From an uncultured Anaerolineae bacterium (GTDB taxonomy: Bacteria; Chloroflexota; Anaerolineae; J036; Brachytrichaceae): a stretch of 64,000 bases of DNA. Each line of letters starts with the position of its first letter. Position 1 is the first letter of the stretch. Positions 61,364-64,000 of this stretch are shown one piece after another. Position numbers and translations under genes: made by a program. The stretch lies in NCBI GenBank assembly GCA_937927775.1, contig CALBEF010000037.1, positions 1 to 64,000 of the forward strand, written 5' to 3'. The notes beneath the pieces were generated by a model. The model had not been told where the DNA came from, searched no databases, and was given only the letters and a program-made list of their open reading frames with translations.

Positions 61364-62296
61364 ATGACTGCGACGCCGCTGAGCGCAGTGACACAAGGCA
61401 GATGCGCAGGGCCGGACGATCTGGCCGCTGTGGGCGCCATGTTATCGTCGGCGAGCGCCGAAGACCCGGCCGGCGTGTACTGGCATCCCGGCGACCTGAT
61501 CTGGCGTTACTTCCTGCTCACGATCAACGACGATCCTGACCGCTGTATGCGCATCTGGCGCGCCGGCAGCGAAGTGCTTGGATTCGCCTGGCATGATCCG
61601 CGCGACGGCTATGTGGATTGGCAGGCGCATCCCCGCGCGCGCCGGCTGAGCCTTGACACCGAGATGATTGAATGGGCGCTGATGCGCCACGCCGCCGGCC
61701 AGTCTGGCAAGCCCCCCGCCGAGCGATCATCTCCCTTCACCGGCTGTTGTGACACCGACGCGCGCCGGCAAGCCATCCTCGAACAACATGGCTTTGCGCG
61801 CGACACCAACGTGTTTCATCACCTCACTCGCTCATTGAGCGACCTGCTCCCCGAACCCGATCTGCCGGCCGGCTTTGACCTGCGCGGCGTGGCCGGCGAG
61901 CACGAGCACGCCAACCGCGCTGCCGCGCACCAATCGGCCTTCCATCCGTCTCGCGTCACTGAAGCGCACTATCTTCGGTTGATGCGGCTGCCCGGCTATG
62001 ACCGCGACATGGACGTGGTGGCTGTGGCGCCGGATGGCCGCATCGCCGCGTTTGCGCTGGGCTGGGTCGATCCGCGAACCGGCGTCGGCGAGTTCGAGCC
62101 GGTGGGCACGCACGCGGATTTTCGACGCATGGGGTTGGGCCGGGCGGTGTTGATCGAGGGCATGCGACGGATGCGCGCGCGCGGCTGCCACACCGCATTT
62201 GTCAGGTGCGAGGGCGACAACGCCGGCGTCAATCAGTTTTATCAGTCCGCCGGCTTCACCCTGATTCGCAGGGATTTCGACTATGTTCGCAGGTAG
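61364..62296 (+). CDS. GNAT-family N-acetyltransferase (two-domain, MshD-like)
   Basis: 310 residues. GGAGA lies 7 nt before ATG at 61364. Two GNAT-like halves: residues 1-145 lack a clear acetyl-CoA motif; residues 155-310 contain EFEPVGTHADFRRMGLGRAVLIEGMRRMRARGCHTAFV, with the R/Q-x-x-G-x-G/A acetyl-CoA loop, and GVNQFYQSAGFTLIRRDFDY. Substrate unknown. The stop is followed directly by an inverted heptamer array. Confidence 0.82.
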   Translation: MTATPLSAVTQGRCAGPDDLAAVGAMLSSASAEDPAGVYWHPGDLIWRYFLLTINDDPDRCMRIWRAGSEVLGFAWHDPRDGYVDWQAHPRARRLSLDTEMIEWALMRHAAGQSGKPPAERSSPFTGCCDTDARRQAILEQHGFARDTNVFHHLTRSLSDLLPEPDLPAGFDLRGVAGEHEHANRAAAHQSAFHPSRVTEAHYLRLMRLPGYDRDMDVVAVAPDGRIAAFALGWVDPRTGVGEFEPVGTHADFRRMGLGRAVLIEGMRRMRARGCHTAFVRCEGDNAGVNQFYQSAGFTLIRRDFDYVRR

Positions 62297-62297
62297 A

Positions 62298-62445
62298 GCG
62301 TATTTCGTATTGCGTGTGGCGTATCTCGTATGGCGTAGTTCGTATGGCGCGCAGGCAATTTCACAGAATACGCAATACGCAACACGCAATACGCAACACG
62401 CAATACGCAGTACCGCAGTACGCAACACGCACTACGAGACACACA
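62298..62445. repeat. Inverted pair of GCGTATT heptamer arrays
   Basis: Forward units GCGTATT, TCGTATT, GCGTGTG, GCGTATC, TCGTATG, GCGTAGT, TCGTATG (62298-62346), then reverse-complement units AATACGC and AACACGC repeated about eight times (62368-62445, with one 8-nt unit). The arms can pair into a long imperfect hairpin. It fills the space between the GNAT gene and the chimeric ORF. Confidence 0.92.
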
Positions 62446-62470
62446 GCGCCTTTAGCACGGAGCATTCGAC

Positions 62471-62782
62471 ATGTCCATTCTGACAGCAACCAACATCGGC
62501 CAGTCTTTCGGCGCGTTCGATGTCTTTCGAGGCATCACGGTCGGCATTCCCAATAACCAGAAGCGCGGCTGGACCGACCCGATCTGTGTGCGCCGGCCCT
62601 GGCGCGGGCAGGGACTGGCCCGCGCGCTTATCATGCGCAGTCTGCGCCTGCTCCAGGAACAGGGTATGCTCGAGGCCTGTTTGGGCGTGGACACCCACAA
62701 CCCGAACGGCGCGCTGCAACTGTACGAGACCTGCGGCTACCGGCAGATCAACAGCAGCACGACGTATCGCAAGCCGCTCTGA
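62471..62782 (+). pseudogene. Chimera: ABC-F ATPase N-terminus fused to a GNAT C-terminus
   Basis: 103 residues from ATG at 62471 with GGAG 9 nt upstream. Residues 1-33 (ILTATNIGQSFGAFDVFRG, GITVGIPNNQK) match the opening of ABC-F-type ATP-binding proteins up to just before Walker A. From residue 34 (DPICVRRPWRGQGLARAL, ALQLYETCGYRQI) it is the C-terminal half of a GNAT acetyltransferase including its acetyl-CoA loop. Neither part can work as its parent did. The fusion is in frame, has a ribosome binding site and is bracketed by heptamer arrays, suggesting a deletion product; whether the short protein is made is unknown. Confidence 0.75.
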
Positions 62783-62792
62783 ATCACGTGTG

Positions 62793-62889
62793 TCGTGTTG
62801 CGTATTTCGTATTGCGTGTTGCGTGTTGCGTGTTGAGGGCCTTGCGGAATACGGAATACGTTCTACGCAACACGTTCTACGCAATACGC
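62793..62889. repeat. Inverted GCGTATT/GCGTGTT array before the ABC exporter gene
   Basis: TCGTGTT, GCGTATT, TCGTATT, GCGTGTT, GCGTGTT, GCGTGTT (62793-62834), an 11-nt spacer, then reverse-complement type units (GGAATAC, TACGCAACACG and TACGCAATACG pieces) to 62889. It ends 15 nt before the ATG of the ABC transporter and so forms most of its 5' untranslated region. Confidence 0.9.
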
Positions 62890-62904
62890 CTGGCATGAGG
62901 CCCT

Positions 62905-64000
62905 ATGGCAGCAGTCTACGAGGAATTTGAGGAAGAACTGGATGAAGCTGCGGAGAAGCCGTTTAACTATGGCTACTTCACACGCTTGATGAAATACGTC
63001 AGGCCGTATTCGCGCGCCCTGATCGTGGTGGGTCTGTTCGTCGTGGTGGGCACCATCGCCAACCTGCTCGAACCATATCTGATCGGCCTGATCATTGACT
63101 ATGGCGTGATGAACAAAGATCTGGCGCTGGTGTTTGAGCTGATCGGCGTCCTGATCGTGTTCCATTTTCTGGCCTGGGGCGCCGGCTACCTGCGCGTGTT
63201 TGCCATCGGCAGGATCGGCCAGAGCGTGCTGTACGACCTGCGCGCCGAGTTGTTCAGCCACATCCAGAAGCTGTCGCTGCGGTTCTACGACAACCGGCCG
63301 GTCGGCAAGATCATGTCGCGCATCACCAGCGACGTCGGATCGATCAACGAACTGTTGAACGGCGGCGTGGCGACGATCATCGTGGAAGGGTTGAGCCTGG
63401 CCGGCATCGTCATCATCATGCTGCTCATCGACTGGCGCATGGCGCTGATCTCCTTCTGCATCACGCCGTCGTTCTACTTCCTGTTCGGCAAACTGCAAAA
63501 GCGCATCGAAGGTGCCTGGACGAATGTGCGCAAGAGCGCCAGCAACATGAACGCCAACCTGAACGAGAGCGTGAATGGCATTCGCGTCACGCAGGCGTTC
63601 GGGCGCGAGGAGCGCAACATCCAGCGGTTCGAGCGGGTCAATCAGGTGAACCGCAACGCCAACGTGCGCGCGGTCAAGCTCGACAACCTGATCTGGCCGG
63701 CGGTCGAGCTGGTCGGTATCGTCGGCGTGGCGTTGTTGCTGTGGTTCGGCGCCAGTCAGGTGATCGCCGGCGCGATGACGCTGGGCGTGGTGCTCGCCTT
63801 CACCAACTACATCTGGCGCTTCTGGGGGCCGGTGAGCGCGCTGAGCAAGGTGTACTCGCAGGTGCTGAGCGCCATGGCGTCCGCCGAGCGCATCTTTGAG
63901 TTTCTCGACACCGAGCCGGAAATTCAGGACAAACCCGGCGCGCACCCCATGCCGCCGATTCGGGGCGAGGTGCGCTTCGAGGGTGTGCAATTCAAGTATG
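62905..64000 (+). CDS. ABC exporter, fused permease-ATPase (5' part)
   Basis: 365 codons visible, open to the end of the window. An acidic N-terminal tail (AVYEEFEEELDEAAEK) is followed by a six-helix Type-I exporter domain (about 30-320: KYVRPYSRALIVVGLF, RFYDNRPVGKIMSRITSDV, QAFGREERNIQRFE, FTNYIWRFWGPVSALSKVYSQ) and the start of the nucleotide-binding domain (IRGEVRFEGVQFKY). MdlB/MsbA-like half-transporter; substrate unknown. The reading frame is not complete, so Walker motifs lie beyond the end. Confidence 0.88.
   Translation, partial: MAAVYEEFEEELDEAAEKPFNYGYFTRLMKYVRPYSRALIVVGLFVVVGTIANLLEPYLIGLIIDYGVMNKDLALVFELIGVLIVFHFLAWGAGYLRVFAIGRIGQSVLYDLRAELFSHIQKLSLRFYDNRPVGKIMSRITSDVGSINELLNGGVATIIVEGLSLAGIVIIMLLIDWRMALISFCITPSFYFLFGKLQKRIEGAWTNVRKSASNMNANLNESVNGIRVTQAFGREERNIQRFERVNQVNRNANVRAVKLDNLIWPAVELVGIVGVALLLWFGASQVIAGAMTLGVVLAFTNYIWRFWGPVSALSKVYSQVLSAMASAERIFEFLDTEPEIQDKPGAHPMPPIRGEVRFEGVQFKY

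Noticed and set aside
62863-63990. Minus-strand frame opposite the ABC exporter
   Set aside because: The plus strand encodes a clear Type-I exporter; the minus frame lacks motifs and crosses an array.

Overview
This 64 kb window is high-GC, densely packed bacterial chromosome. Gene content (Pro/Thr-tailed secreted proteins and lipoproteins, a DUF3662-FHA protein, mevalonate kinase, NifJ-type pyruvate:ferredoxin oxidoreductase, HypF, many uncharacterised membrane proteins) and the dense small palindromes and heptanucleotide repeats fit a member of the Chloroflexota (Anaerolineae/Caldilineae-like). That placement is inference from gene style; there is no rRNA or marker tree here. I see no tRNA, rRNA, CRISPR array or insertion sequence.

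Layout. 0-6.4 kb: the end of a YfhO-like membrane protein, a short-type leuD, and two large secreted/lipoprotein surface proteins. 6.7-8.2 kb: a circularly permuted ATP-grasp-like protein. 8.2-10.4 kb: a complete Type II restriction-modification island (D12-class adenine methyltransferase, divergent controller protein, PD-(D/E)xK-like nuclease) that cuts off a neighbouring gene after about 30 codons. 10.4-15.1 kb: a minus-strand cluster with a secreted Ca-loop protein, a NapH-like Fe-S membrane protein, an anchored two-repeat protein and a response regulator/histidine kinase pair. 15.2-25.1 kb: guaA, a heparinase II/III-like enzyme, a two-piece hypF, a methyltransferase, a uroporphyrinogen-decarboxylase-like protein and a dihydroorotate-dehydrogenase-like protein, followed by nifJ (25.2-28.7 kb). 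29-38.6 kb: an eight-gene envelope cluster built around two PrsW-like membrane proteins, two PsbP/Mog1-like domains, a secreted trypsin-like protease, carboxypeptidase-regulatory-like domains, an NTF2-like protein, a PQQ-type propeller and a polytopic membrane protein. 38.8-42.9 kb: a VC0807-like membrane protein, then OsmC, a double-thioredoxin protein, a zinc anti-sigma factor, an ECF sigma factor and a tyrosine recombinase on the minus strand. 42.9-55 kb: housekeeping genes (serA, M24 peptidase, aminotransferase, nucleotidyltransferase, purB, mevalonate kinase, UbiA-family transferase, FHA protein, hrpB). 55-60.7 kb: a polysaccharide operon (heparinase-like, DUF4838, URO-D-like). 60.7-64 kb: a short promoter-to-terminator unit, a GNAT, a chimeric ABC-F/GNAT remnant and the start of an ABC exporter.

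The most striking signal is not a gene. Short tandem arrays of degenerate heptanucleotides, in at least five sequence families, lie between genes and inside genes. They add foreign heptapeptide-periodic segments inside GuaA (two places), PurB (N-terminus and interior) and HypF (several places). In hypF the largest array sits exactly between the YrdC-like and Kae1-like domains and leaves the two halves in different frames. Because 7 is not a multiple of 3, changes in copy number would shift the frame. Arrays also flank the ABC-F/GNAT chimera.

A second candidate system is the PrsW/PsbP-like/protease cluster at 29-38.6 kb. PrsW and the PsbP-like domain occur once as separate adjacent genes and once as a single fusion. 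Both PrsW copies appear to have lost conserved acidic residues, suggesting sensor-like or pseudoprotease roles in an envelope proteolysis or stress pathway.
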